A DNA stretch of 64,000 nucleotides from Siderastrea radians (taxonomy: Eukaryota; Cnidaria; Anthozoa; Scleractinia; Rhizangiidae): NCBI GenBank assembly GCA_964017195.1, contig OZ024896.1:31952807-32016806 (forward strand), in the 5' to 3' direction. Within the stretch, counting starts at the first letter, position 1. Every line of letters starts with the position of its first letter. Under the pieces are notes generated by a model, which was given only the letters and a program-made list of their open reading frames with translations, was not told the origin of the DNA and made no database searches. This document shows, piece after piece, positions 27,781 through 49,108 of this stretch. A program made the translations under genes and the position numbers.

Positions 27781-30524
27781 CTATACTAATCTTGATGATT
27801 TCTTGTTTTGTGGCCCGTTTCCATTGAGGTTAACAATAAAAGGGCTGAACAGGGCATTGAAACAGCAAGATAAACAAAATGAAATGACAACAAATGCTTA
27901 CATGAGACTTAACCTTACTTATGGATTGGATAATATCCAGGAAGGCAGACACCTTCAGGATGGTATTGTGAGAGGTTCAATTCCAGCTGCTACCATGCCC
28001 CCACCACCAGGCACAAACCGGGGATTTTTTTCTTGACCTTCTATTTTGTAGTTCCAGAAAAAAATCCACACCCACCCCATGGAATGGTCATCAGAAATTC
28101 CCAGGGGGAGGGGGGGGGTCTGAAAACTACAAATTTTAGAAGCAAAGTATGAGGCTAAACTCAGGAGCCATCATGGCTAAACTGGAATTTCTTGGGGGTA
28201 GGGGTGTGCAAAACAAAAAGCCTTCCATGGGGGAACTATGGATATTTTTTGGAACTACACATTCCCCACCCCTGGATACACAAAAAGGGACATCCCCCCC
28301 CCCCGGGACAGACTGCTTCTTATTGAAGATGAACTAAACTTTTAGAACAGTAATTAAAAACCTTTTCTTCTGGAGAAAAGTGTAAATACTCTCCCTGGGA
28401 GACTGTTATTTACTGAAATAGTCTTAAGGGATATTTTTACCATTTTATGTTAAAGACAGATTATTTTTCTTTAGCCATTCACTTACACATTCGATTGATT
28501 TACCTTGCACAAAATACATGAACTCCTCCATAAGCTAAGATGCCATTGTGTAACCCCATAATTCCTTGAACAAGTAATTATTTTGATTTGCCCTGCCTCT
28601 ACCCCTGGGACAAGACCACTTGAAAAAATTACCCAACCCATAATTTTTCTCTTTTTCTGCCACTTCCTGCCCCTTCTTCTCCCACCTCCCGTACACCTTC
28701 CGCCCCCTTTTCTCCCAGTCTCCTGCCCCCCTGACCCCCTCCACAAACTAAGTTCGGAGTGGCGTGTGAAAAATAGTGTCTCCTCCTCCCAAAGCCATTT
28801 CACCCTTTACTCCACTGATGAATATTTTAGGCACCCTATTCCCTACTAAACAGCTTGCTCAACAGGCTACAATGGAGTAGCAAGAGAAAGAACTTTCTGC
28901 TGAATGGCTTCCATGTCAGAGTATGTCAGCAACACCCTACCCTTTCTTCAGCACAATTTTGTTTTCATAGAAACTCTCAAAATGCAGAAAAGCTGATAAC
29001 AACAACAACTTCCTGACATTCTTTACATTGCAGTTAACACTCTTATAAACGTTGGTAACTTGGGTAATCTTTTATTTGACAATATGAGTTTTCCAAGGTG
29101 TTTATACACAGTGTTACTGCGTATACATTTTGTGTATCTCAGGTCTGGTCCAAGATATTCAAGTTTCTTAAAACATTTACCTACTAATACAACAACATTT
29201 TTGCATGGTTTATGACCATGTGAAAAAAAGCAGATCTTAGCAAGGGCTATCAGAATCCAAAAAGAAAACTGGGGGTAACCATGCATTTTTCAGTGATTTT
29301 ATCCACATGGTTACCCAATATAATAAATCTTGCTAAGATCTGCTTTTTCCTCATAGTATCCTCATATAAAATCACTTTGATATCTTTTATCTTCTCAGCC
29401 TCAGTCCTCAGCTTCAATGTGAAGTTGTCACACTGTAGCACATGTACCAGTACATTAATTTTGCCATTATATAATTCTGAAGCAAGTTGTATCTGTACCC
29501 CTAGATACAGTTAAAACCTCAATGTTTTCCAGTGGGGGATTTTGACCCATTTTGTCTCTTTTTGCAGGGTCTATTGGTTAAAACAAATTGTTTGACATCA
29601 CAACATAAAAATAATTATTAGTTGGGTTTTAACAGCAGCCCATAACCCGGAGCGCACAACTACCCTATGCTCGTGCATTTTTTACAGACCAGTTTAATTT
29701 CAGACTGAATTTCCCATGAATTCAGTCTCCTGAAGAAGCCTTGCTAACCAAACACTAGCTTTGCAAATGATTTATCAGCCTTACATTATGCTTAGCATCA
29801 CGAATTGGGCATTTTAGAAGGAGAAAAAACGATCTATGGCTGCTATTTGGCATGGGCTCAGTATGGGAGTTGCACACTCTGGGTTATGGGCTCCTGGTTT
29901 TAACCCTTTTTAAAGCCCCAATGACAAGCATCTAATTTCTCCTTACAGTATTACTACTTGATCAAACATACAGATCATGAGAATAAAGGAAATGATCACC
30001 AAGTATCAAAGGTCTTGATTTTTAATAAAATTCTCCCAACTAGTAACATATGAAATATAAGGAGAATAGTGAGGAGAATATGCATGTTAATATTGGGGCT
30101 TAAAGGGTTAAACTATATGGTCAGCACACACAAGGGGACTGGGACTTGTCCCTGCTACAAAACCTGGTGCTAATTTGCATAATGTGAACTACCCTTTTTT
30201 TTTGGGCGATGTCGCAGCTCTTACAAGGTCTTCTCTGATTTGCTGAGAAAACAATACACCAAACAACAAAACAATGGACCCTAGCCCCAAAAACAATAGA
30301 GCTGCGTGATACCAAGGTCCAATGAAATTAGACGTTGTTAAGAGCTGCGGTTTTTGTTTTACTAAGCTGAGGTTGAGGAACAAACTTTTGTCCCATGTCC
30401 CACAGAACCAAACTGGGTTGAATTGAAGGGCGCTCAAATAATTATTGTGCTGGGCCCTTGCTTTCTACGGTTCATACAGCAAATCCGTGCAACCTTGTGT
30501 GGGGACAATTAGAGTTAACGTAAC
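27781..30524. other. Host DNA with small inverted-repeat elements
   Basis: No gene. It holds G/C-homopolymer stretches (28110, 28290), a hairpin at 29225-29349 (AAAAAGCAGATCTTAGCAAG and its complement), and a MITE at 29624-29908 with ends GGGTTTTAACAGCAGCCCAT and ATGGGCTCCTGGTTTTAACC. Confidence 0.5.
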
Positions 30525-30950
30525 CTGGGGGGGGGGGGGTACCCTGGATTTCAAGTAACAGGGAGGTGAAAAGGATTTTTTTGGGTTTGAAATTCACACT
30601 TTCGGGATTTTGGGGGGGGGGTAAGAAAATTTGGCAAGTATTTTTTGTGGGGAGATTGTAAGAATGACTGTTAAATAGATCTGGGAAAGTTTATGGCAAC
30701 AGTATGATAAATAAACAAACAAACATGTCCATCCAAAAAGTGCTCAGTTGTTCTTCATTATTGCCATCTAATCCCTTCTGGGTACTTGTAACACTCCAAG
30801 ATTCGGTCTGGGATTTTTTTGGGTTTCACTTTGGTCCAGGGGATATTTTTGGGTCTTGCTTCAAGCCCAAGGGATGTTTTGGGGTCTTAATTTATGTTCC
30901 CATTCACACCTCCCATCGCTTGAAATCCAGAGTACCCCCCCCCCCAGGCA
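30525..30950. mobile_element. G-run inverted-repeat MITE
   Basis: About 425 bp with inverted ends GGGGGTACCCTGGATTTCAA and TTGAAATCCAGAGTACCCCC. Degenerate GGGTTT(T/C)... repeats fill the middle. It ends about 15 bp from the stop codon of the F-box gene, so it forms that gene's 3' UTR. Confidence 0.6.
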
Positions 30951-30964
30951 ATAACTCAAATTTC

Positions 30965-31972
30965 CTAGGGCCACTTAAAAATACATTGGGGTAAAATCAA
31001 TCTAGCCTCACTTATATCTCTTTCTGAAATAGCACTACAACCAGTAATGTCCAAAACCTTGAGCTTCTTACATTTGTCAGTGATTTCACTGAGACCTACA
31101 TTAGTCACCTCCTTGCAGGATGATAGGTTCAAATAATCCAACTTTGTAAGACTGTGAACCAGTGAAGGGATGCCCGCATCTGTGATTCTCCAATTTGACA
31201 ATAGGTTGAGACTTTTTAAGCCTGTGAGATGCCTTCCAATGTGATGTAATCCAAGATCTGTAATATTGGGACAATTTGACAGATCAAGCGCTGTCAGATT
31301 GCTAAGGTTGCAAGCAATGTGGTGAATACCTTCGTCACCAACACGATAGCAATAGCTGAGATTTAAATTTTCCAGTGTTTTAATCTTTGTTACGCTCAGG
31401 AGATCAGAGTTTTCTACCCGAGTGCAGTATGTTAGATTCAGTTCCAAGAGATTAGGGAAAAACTTTTCACATTGCAACCCCTCAAACCAGCCAAGGGGAA
31501 CAATCGAATGATCCAGAAGTAGAGATTTTAAATTTCGTGGCAAGCACTGAGCAGGAACATTTCTCATATCACAGTAGCATAAACCTAAAGTCTCTAAATT
31601 TGGACATTTTGTCTTGATCTCTTCAAGCAAAGACGGCGAAATGTTTTCGTTCTTTTTCGTTGTTCCAATGAAACCTTTGATCAACAGCTCTAGGACTGAA
31701 TCAGACAACCGATTCCTGACAATTTTCCACAACGTCCGTAAGGAAAGTGGCCATGAACGAAGGTCAACGAATTTCCACAACGAGCGATCGCAAACAAGGT
31801 GGTACCACCGACGACACACAGTCGATGAAGCACAAAGGGTCTTGACATCAAGAAATTGAAACACTTGCAGCATAATATTTGCAGGAAGTTTGCATATCGG
31901 AGCAGTCTGTACGATGTTATTTGCTGCTCTCTGTCGCGATGCTCGTCTTTTCGCTGCTGTGCAGGACGCCAT
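30965..31972 (-). CDS. FBXL12-like: F-box/LRR protein, FBXL12-like
   Basis: A 335-residue intronless gene from ATG 31972 (MASCTAAKRR); four further codons upstream lack an ATG. The F-box is at about residues 27-70 (KLPANIMLQVFQFLDVKTL, CRRWYHLVCDRSLWKFVDL), followed by eight or so leucine-rich repeats (LTALDLSNCPNITDLGLHHI and similar). The block PSLLEEIKTKCPNLETLGLC and LPRNLKSLLLD fits FBXL12 better than other FBXLs. F-box proteins bring substrates to SCF ubiquitin ligases; the LRRs choose the substrate. The frame is intact. The stop abuts a transposon end, which may have replaced the original tail or UTR. Confidence 0.85.
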   Translation of the reverse strand: MASCTAAKRRASRQRAANNIVQTAPICKLPANIMLQVFQFLDVKTLCASSTVCRRWYHLVCDRSLWKFVDLRSWPLSLRTLWKIVRNRLSDSVLELLIKGFIGTTKKNENISPSLLEEIKTKCPNLETLGLCYCDMRNVPAQCLPRNLKSLLLDHSIVPLGWFEGLQCEKFFPNLLELNLTYCTRVENSDLLSVTKIKTLENLNLSYCYRVGDEGIHHIACNLSNLTALDLSNCPNITDLGLHHIGRHLTGLKSLNLLSNWRITDAGIPSLVHSLTKLDYLNLSSCKEVTNVGLSEITDKCKKLKVLDITGCSAISERDISEARLILPQCIFKWP

Positions 31973-32250
31973 GTTGGTCAGCAAGTGATAACGTGGGCTC
32001 TCACCCCACCTTTACGATCGAAGCAGTACAGTCGGGGTGGGTTGGGAGAACTTGCGACACACACAAAAACGAATAAAAATTTTGCGATTTGAGGGGGGCG
32101 GCATTACTTGACAATAAATTTCGCGAAATTGAAGGAATGATTGAAACATGCTTCTAATGGAGACCAATAATTTCACTAGAACCAAACTATGCCACAATTT
32201 AATACCACAACGAAAAAGTCAGATAGCCATAAATAAAACAGCAACTTTAG

Positions 32251-32431
32251 TACACCTTATTCCAAAATGGCGGAAAATACATTATTCTTTTGTCTCCATG
32301 TTAATTGGCCCTTGTTGCTTCGTTTTAAACCAAATATTCCTTAATTCTTCACATGGGATCGAGGCAACAAGCGCCAGTTAACAATGAGAAAAAAGAGTAA
32401 TGTATTTTCCGCCATTTTGGAATAAGGTGTA
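32251..32431. mobile_element. 181-bp MITE with about 40-bp inverted ends
   Basis: Starts TACACCTTATTCCAAAATGG and ends with its inverted copy, nearly perfect for 40 bp. Terminal TA on both sides suggests a Tc1/mariner-type target. It lies about 280 bp upstream of the F-box gene. Confidence 0.7.
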
Positions 32432-33648
32432 TAGAGATAAAATCATATTTGAAATTTACATCACTGACAACTGAATTAATCACAGTAGAGGTTTCCGCCT
32501 CTAGTGATCTTAAAATAGTTGACTTTTTTTCATACACTTAGACTGCACCATACTGAAATACTTAAGCTTAATCGTAACGTGCAGTACAAATCGCGCTCAC
32601 GATGTGAACAACAAAAACTGAAAAAACACCCACAAAAATAAAGCGGAGGAAATGACTTAGATACCACAAGATCTACATTACAGAACAACGTTAAATCCTT
32701 AAACACTAGAAATGGCCATTAAGTTGCCCAACATCATTCATTCAAAAACGACTTGAGACGGATTACCACGTGGAATAACCCATGTATCAGTGAGGGATGG
32801 ACTCTCTTGTCCTGTCATTTGATTTCCTCTTGTTTTCATTAATTAACCACAGCGGAGGTTGCTGCGTGACTTCGCTCCAGATTTTACCTTTTATTATAAA
32901 TACATCAACATAATTGCTCAGTTTATATGAAACATTAATCATCCAGAAATAAAATATTTCTTCCGTGTTTCCACGAAGTTATGATAACGCGAGTGGAGGT
33001 CTGACGGAACAAAAGAACCTGTTGAATACAATTTGCAAAATTTTCCACTGTTACCTTAACTTACAGAAACGTGAAAAAAACGTTCCCCAGTTTCCTATCT
33101 CGGAGTTGGGGACGGGGGACTCAGAAGGGGGTTACTGCGTAAGGGCAGGCTCTAACCGTTCCGAAGCTCAAACCCTTGACTAATTATTGTGAAAAAGGTA
33201 CTTCTTCACCTAGAATGTAAATTTGCCATTTTTCTACCTCGACGCTCTAAACTTTAGTATACTTCTGCATTGTGATATCTGCCAAAATTTTGCAACCCTT
33301 TTTAGTGCTTAGTCAGTCTTGGAATCGACCCTCTAAAATAGTAACGGAACAACAAATTTTCCTGCCCTTTGAACTGAAAAGGCAGCCCTTTCGGGCGGAG
33401 CCCACTATGGGGTGTACCCCCGGGGGCATCTGGAACTGAAACCCGCTTCCCTTGGATGCGGTTCTCCAGTAAATTACCTCTCGCTTTCTCGAACTCACAT
33501 TATCTCGAACAATTTTTCGTTTCCATTGCGTGTTCGAGTAGCGGAGGTCAACTGTCAATGATAGGAATAATTTTCCTTGTCGCAAAAGGGTTATGTTAAA
33601 CGCTTTTAGCTTTTAAAATTTCATAATAAATTACAGTCATGTGACCTG
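32432..33648. other. Host intergenic DNA
   Basis: No gene recognised between the F-box gene promoter side and the last exon of the receptor gene. Short ORFs show no features. Confidence 0.4.
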
Positions 33649-42854
<9,206 letters not shown>

Positions 42855-42859
42855 GTTGC

Positions 42860-44903
42860 AATGTAGTAGTTCCCGCTCTCTGCACAGATTTCGCTCGCGT
42901 GCAAGGTGGCGGCCGTTAAAAAATGAGGTTTGTTTACTCTATCGCACCAAATTTCTTATTTCTTCGCAGTAAGAGCTGCAAAATATTATTTCAGGTGTTT
43001 ACCTCTTCAGAAGTAATCCCGTATCACTTGCTGCAGAAATTAGTTCTTGTTATGATGTAGGTACAGCGCAGTAATGCGTAGAATTCGGGGATTCCCCTTT
43101 AATTTCGAAAACAAAGAATAGGTTGACAATTTACTTTAAATCAAGCATTATTCTCGCCGTAGAATTAGCAAAAATAGACAGGTATAACTACTGTTAAAGA
43201 GCTGCCTCATAATTTAATTGTTTATCTGGTTTAGAAAGTTCTTTTGGATTGACGGTTAAATGGGAAATGCGAGGGTTGTCTCACAACAGGAGCTGCAATT
43301 GCCTTGCAATAAATCGAAACAAGGCCATTCTGTATGGATAGCAAATATGATTGCCCAAAAGCTCCTTAACAAATTAACTGTTTATTGGGTTTAGAAAATT
43401 ATTTTTCGTCAGCAGATTAATAATAAATGGAAAACGCGCGTGTCACGTCTCACGACAACCCGGCGTAGCCAATCGATAAAAATCGATACCGATTTATCAA
43501 TCGATATATCGATATAAATCGTTAGAATTTTGATTGATATCGATTTTATCGATCAATCGGTAAAAATCGATATCACTCGCACTTTTTTAATCGATTTTTC
43601 TTGATTGTTAACGATTTTACCGATTTTTAACGAGTGTTTGATTGTTGATTTGAATGAGATTATCATCTTAATTTTCATTTAAAATAAAAAATAAAAAAAC
43701 GGAACGGAACTCCACTCAAAGAAGTCGTTTTATTAAGAATTTATTTCATAAGAATATCGAGGCTGAAATTTGCGAAATTGTAAGAATATTTTAAGAATAA
43801 ACCCGAGGCTGAGATTTTGAAAAGGACTTGAAAATCTGTAAATACAAACCAATTATATGTTTTTAACTTAACCGTATAAAATTATTCCTTTCTCTAAACG
43901 GCAAAACTAGCCAACAACCCCAATACATTCTAAAACGGAAATGTCATAAGCTATAATTTAAGAATAATACAAGAATATTTTCAGCCTAAAATCGGCAGCC
44001 TGGGCCGGAAAAACAACATTCTTATAAAAAAAGAGTGAGTGCAGTTTCAACAGTAGGAGATTGTCGCTGTTGCTTTAAAGAAACCTTTTTTCCTTAGGAA
44101 AGGGGGGGGGAGTGGGGGGGTCGACCGATATTTGCACAGACGATCCCGTGGAAATCAAACAGAAACTCTAAGGAAACATTTTTGTTTTTTTTGTTGTTGT
44201 TTTTTGGGGGGGGGGGCGGTGGGGGGGGAGGGGGGGACAGACCATCCGCCGCCTCTAAATTCTTCAGAATTTCTTGTTAAACTCAGTCCGCATTTTATAT
44301 TCAGTCGAAGTTTTATACCCAGTCCGTGTTTTATAACCAGTCTGGTCCGCAGTCCGCAGTCCATAGTTTATACCGACCGTAACAAAAACAGGCAATTCCA
44401 ACCACGTTTCCACTCATCGAGCAGGGCACTGAGCACAAAACTTTAGTTGCTTACTGGTTGCAAAGGACCCATGCAGGTGGTGTGATCCTCTTCTACCTCT
44501 CAGGTTCCATGAGCACCTCAAACCAACAACACTTCTACGATGCTCAATGTCAGCATCGATATGGAACAGTTGTAATGTAATGATTTCATTCTCCAAAAAA
44601 AAAAAAAAAAAAATTCAAAGGAATTGGTCCCCCTTCATACCCTGGAAGTATGAATACACAATACTTCACATAAATGCAAACTACTAATGCAGCTATCTCG
44701 TTTGCGTGACAGTTCCTCGGTTCGCGTGATAATTGCATGGTTCCCGTGACAATTTGCTTGTTCGCGTGACATTGTCTGGTTTGTAACCAATAAAAATCGA
44801 CGCACATATTCATATTTTCCAAGAAATCAAAGAAATTCAAGGAATCCGTCTTGTGGGATGGTGACGTGTCTGAAAGTAGCATTTTCGTTCGTCATAAGTT
44901 TTC
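42860..44903. other. Intergenic DNA with AATCGAT repeats
   Basis: Upstream flank of both the receptor gene and the TRIM gene. 43455-43740 is rich in AATCGATA-type motifs and matches 47565-47765 in direct orientation. G-run tracts lie at 44100-44230. Four copies of a 19-20 bp GTTCGCGTGACAAT-type repeat lie at about 44699-44780, some 130 bp before the TRIM start. Confidence 0.5.
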
Positions 44904-47123
44904 ATGATGGATGTTCCAACTTTGATGCACAATCTAAAGGAGGAAGTAACCTGTTCTGTGTGTATTCACCCTTACACAAATCCCAAACAACTGCCTTGCT
45001 TACACATATTTTGCCTTGAATGTCTCAACGACTTGGTAAGGACGAGCACCCGCCACGGCAAGATTAAATGCCCGATTTGCCAGACTGAAGTCGCCGTCCC
45101 CGAGAGTGGCACGATGGAAACTCTGCCTAGCTGTTTTTTTACCTGAAAAATCTGCTCGATACCTTGGCCATCAAGGAGTGTAAAACTTATATGGTCACTT
45201 GTGGAAACTGTGACGCGAAAAGGGAGGAAGCGTCTTATTGTTTTCATTGCGGCAAATTTTGGTGCAAAGATTGTTTGAACGCACACAATATTTTGAAGGA
45301 AAACAAAGAACATCGCGTTCTTGCTCTCAACGATTTTCAAGATGAGGACTTTGAAGATGTTCTGAAGCGGCCAGCGTTTTGCCAAAAGAAACTCCACGAG
45401 AAAGAGGTACTCAAGTTTTATTGTAAAGTGTGCGAAGTTCCTGTGTGTCAGAATTGTGTAATTGTGGAACATAATAAACACGATGTGGAGTATTTGGAAT
45501 TGTGTGTAAGAACTTTGAAGGACAGCACCTCCTCCAAACTAAAAATAGTAAAGAAATCATCACAATTATTTTCCAGTTGCATCCGAGAATTAGAAGAAGC
45601 ATCCCGAGTACTTGAACATCGTTCGAAGACTGTCACAGGGCAAATACAGGAAACAGCCGACTCACTTATCTTGAACATTCAGCGACAGAAAGAAGACTTG
45701 ATAGCCAGGGTAGAAAATGAGACAAAGACAGTGTTAGAAAGAAATTTGAAGGAGAAAGCCGAATTACAGAATAAACTGAAAAAGAGTGAAGAATTTATCA
45801 GACAAGCTGAGCGTCTCCTTGACCGAAGTACCGGAGCGGAACTTGTAAGGTCTAAAACAGCAATTGATGAGCATTTCAGTGAACTCGAACCCTTAGGCAC
45901 AGTTCCTAACCCATTATTATCGACCACCAGATGGGCCACGTTTTTGAAGAATGAAGAATTTTCTGAAATCGTTCAAGAGTCAAGAATTGGACACCTTGAA
46001 GAATCTGCAACAGCAGCAAATCAGTGTTCAGTCGAGGAATTTCAAGGAGGAACAGCGGGGCTGGAAACAAAGATCGAAGTGATCACACGGAATTCCCAGG
46101 GGGAACAGTACTATTGCCCTGGGGATTACGTTGCTGTTGATGTCACATCAACGCAAGGTGAACATCTCCGTGACGAAATTAAAATCACTGACTGGCATAA
46201 TGGCAGGTACACAGTCTCCTTTACTCCAAGGAAGGCTGGACAACATATTTTAAGTGTTCAAGTAAATGGAGAAACCATCAGACAATTTCCTCCAACTGAC
46301 GTTAAAGAACGATCCTTTATGCCTGTGAGATTCATTGGTAAAGGAAATGTTGATAACAAGAAATTGTTGAATCCCTGGGGAGTGGCAGTCAATGCCTCAA
46401 ATGAAATCTTTGTCACTGATCTAAAGAATAACCGAGGTGTAGTTTTAAATGAAAAGGGGGAGTTTATAAGGACCTTTGGAGATAACTTGCTAAATCAGCC
46501 AACTGGGATATGCATTGATAATGAAGGTAGGATTTTTGTGGCAAACAGAGGTAATAACAAAATATTAGTTTTCAGTCCCAGGGGAGAATATGCTACAGCA
46601 GCTGTTCTCAATGGCGGATCCCTGAAAGAACCCCGGGGAATATCACTAGATGTTCAAGGAAATCTTATTGTCTGTGATACAGGGAATAAGTGTCAGTAGG
46701 TTTATTTCTCCCGAGGGAAATATTTTTAAAACAATTGGGAAGGGTTGGTTACGCAGGCCGTTTGGCTGTGTATGTTGTAAAGATAAAGTCTTCGTATCTG
46801 ATAATAATGCCCATCTTATTAAGGTTTACAGTAGCAATGGGAGTTTTCTGTATGAGTTTGGCAGACATGGGACTGAGGATGGAGAGTTAAATTGTCCGAC
46901 TGGACTGGCAGTGGACAAGGCAGGGCATCTGTTGATTTGTTGTGAAGACAACCACAGAGTAGACGTCTTTTGTCTAGACGGAAAATTTGTCTCGAAGTTT
47001 GGGGACTTTGGTGAAGAATTGGGGCAATTTGGAAGGCCCACCTCTGTTTCCGTGTTGAAGAGTGGCCACATTGTTACTTGTGAATTTGGAAATCACCGCT
47101 TACAAATATTTGCTTTAACATGA
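44904..47123 (+). pseudogene. TRIM-NHL gene (TRIM2/3/71-like) with two frameshifts
   Basis: An intronless TRIM. In order: RING (44904-45140; CSVCIHPY...CLHIFCLECL...CPICQ), B-boxes (CGNCDAKREEASYCFHCG; FYCKVCEVPVCQNC), a long coiled coil, a filamin-type Ig domain (YYCPGDYVAVDVTSTQGEHL...GRYTVSFTPRKAG), and about six NHL repeats (LNPWGVAVNASNEIFVTDLK and similar). The RING is out of frame with the rest at a T7 run near 45132-45138. A second one-base shift lies near 46691, between NHL repeats. TRIM-NHL proteins are E3 ligases and RNA-binding regulators, expanded in cnidarians. Two shifts suggest a recent pseudogene or assembly errors; there are no other stops. Confidence 0.8.
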
Positions 47124-47564
47124 CGAAGGCAATTTATGAAGTTCCAAATGTTAAATTGAATACTATACCATTACAAATAAAGTAATGCGAAGTGAGCTAA
47201 TGTCATTTCCACATGAAAAATTGCTAGGTGTAGCGTGTTAACTATTTGTTGTTGTCTTAAGTTTCAGTAATAGTTAAGTTATTTGTTATATTATAATTGT
47301 TACATGCTAAAATTAAAGGAGTTTGTTTGATTCATCAATCTAGAGATTTTAAGCTGTATGTAAATCAAAGTGCTGAAATTTCTTCATAAGGTTAAAGAAT
47401 AGTCTGTGTTTCGTCTAGTTACAGAGCCATTATGGTAATCTATGCAGAGAATTAAAAACCACATTAGTGAAAATGAACTCCCACGTATCTTGACTCTCAT
47501 GATATAGCCTGACCAAATGGACTTCACTTAAATGCTCATTATATGCAGACGATTTAGTATTAAT

Positions 47565-47765
47565 ATCATTGATATCGATTTTATCGATCAATCGGTAAAA
47601 ATCGATATCACTTGCATTTTTTAATCGATTTTTCTTGATTGTCAACGATTTTATCGATTTTTAACGAGTGTTTGATTGTTGATTTGAATGAGATTATCAT
47701 CTTAACTTTCATTTAAAATAAAAAAAAAAAAACGGAACTGAACTCCACTCAAAAAGTCGTTTTAT
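47565..47765. repeat. Direct repeat flanking the TRIM gene (copy 2)
   Basis: About 200 bp nearly identical to 43540-43740, from ATTGATATCGATTTTATCGA to GTCGTTTTATTAA. The two copies bracket the TRIM gene in the same orientation. A related AATCGAT block is at 54885-55020. The right end coincides with the polyA-signal side of the CUT/homeodomain gene. Confidence 0.7.
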
Positions 47766-47779
47766 TAACACCACCGAGT

Positions 47780-47838
47780 TTACATAGAACTGTTTCCATT
47801 AGATTCTTGCGCAGATTGGTGGCAGCCCGGTCTGTACT
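47780..47838 (-). CDS. 3' end of the CUT/homeodomain gene, cut off by a transposon
   Basis: Minus-strand coding remnant continuing the frame of 53070-53028 after removal of the transposon and one 6-bp target duplication. It adds about 18 residues (RPGCHQSAQESNGNSSM), then TAA at 47780-47782 and AATAAA a few bases on. That the frame continues exactly across the insertion is the evidence that it belongs to this gene. Confidence 0.6.
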
Positions 47839-48851
47839 GAGGGTCCACAATAGGGTTCTCAGATCCCGCCATCCCGCCTATTTTGTCCTGTTAATCCCGC
47901 CATCCCGCCCTTCTTTGCGTCGAAATCCCGATCCCGCTTAAATTTTTAAATAGTTTTCTACTTTCATGATGAAAACCTCACATACCTTTATACAATGGAT
48001 AGAAGACATTGAAGTAAAGACGTTTTTATGGTCGATTGTCTCGATACCATCTAAAATATCGCCACTTTAAATGACGTAACAAGTGTTTCGTTTGTGTTAT
48101 TCTGTTTTAGACCTGTTTTACCTTTTCTTGTCCAGGTATAAGTGAAAGGTAAAAATTGACATGATGAAAACCTCACATACCTTTATACAATGGATAGGAG
48201 ACAAGTAAAGACGTTTTTATGGTCGATTGTCTCGATACCATCTAAAAATATCGCCACTTTAAATGACGTAACAAGTGTTTCGTTTGTGTTATTCTGTTTT
48301 AGACCTGTTTTACCTTTTCTTGTCCAGGTATAAGTGAAAGGTAAAAATTGACAAAGAATGTTTGCTACGATATTCTGCCTACTCTCAGTCCTTCCTTTTT
48401 TGGAAGACAACCTACTGAGTATGTAAATGAAAGGATGAATTTTTTGGTTCGATTTTGTTCGATTGCTTGGAAGATTACTGAACCAATCGAGCCCGATCGT
48501 TCGATTGCGATAACTTCGATTTCAGAATGGGTTCGATTACATTCGATTTATACAGTCGACTTAAAAACGTCCCGACCGAGTGTTCCGATACTGTTAGAAA
48601 ACTTGACTGAATTTGTGAGAGCTGCCCAAGTTTAATGACGTTGATGAACTGTAATACACTTGGAGCGATGGGCCTTTTAAAATACTTCAATAAATACTTA
48701 CTCACTTACAGAATCAAATAAAATTTCAATGAAACAAAATCGAACCGAACGCATACCTTTTTTCGTTTAATTGTAATTAGCGGTATATAGGCGCAAGGCA
48801 TTGTTGCAAGGCAGTGTTATAATTGCCATATTTTTCAGTTCAGACATCCAC

Positions 48852-48889
<38 letters not shown>

Positions 48890-48890
48890 T
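48852..48890 (+). other. tRNA-Asn 5'-half fragment
   Basis: GTCTCCGTGGCGCAATCGG followed by TTAGCGCGTTCGGCTGTTA matches the 5' half of a eukaryotic tRNA-Asn up to the anticodon, then stops. There is no 3' half or B box. Probably a SINE head or tRNA-fragment-primed insertion. Confidence 0.65.
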
Positions 48891-49070
48891 CAGGTGCTTA
48901 GTGACCTGGCCTGCACTCATGCATGATCAAACTACTGCCTGGTTTGCAGCTTGATCGCAAAAAACTTTGCATGCAGTCTGATTCAGGTGTTGACAAAGTG
49001 AGCGACAACTCTGGTTTGAAATCGAAATTTTATTTAAATATTAACATTATTTCCCTCGTGGAGTAGAGTG

Positions 49071-49108
49071 GTCTCCGTGGCGCAATCGGTTAGCGCGTTT
49101 GGCTATTA
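49071..49108 (+). other. Second tRNA-Asn 5'-half fragment
   Basis: GTCTCCGTGGCGCAATCGG with TTAGCGCGTTTGGCTATTA, about 220 bp after the first copy and broken off at the same place. Two equal truncations suggest a repeated mechanism rather than chance. Confidence 0.6.

Noticed and set aside
48852..49108. Functional tRNA-Asn genes
   Set aside because: Both copies lack the 3' half, T arm and B box.
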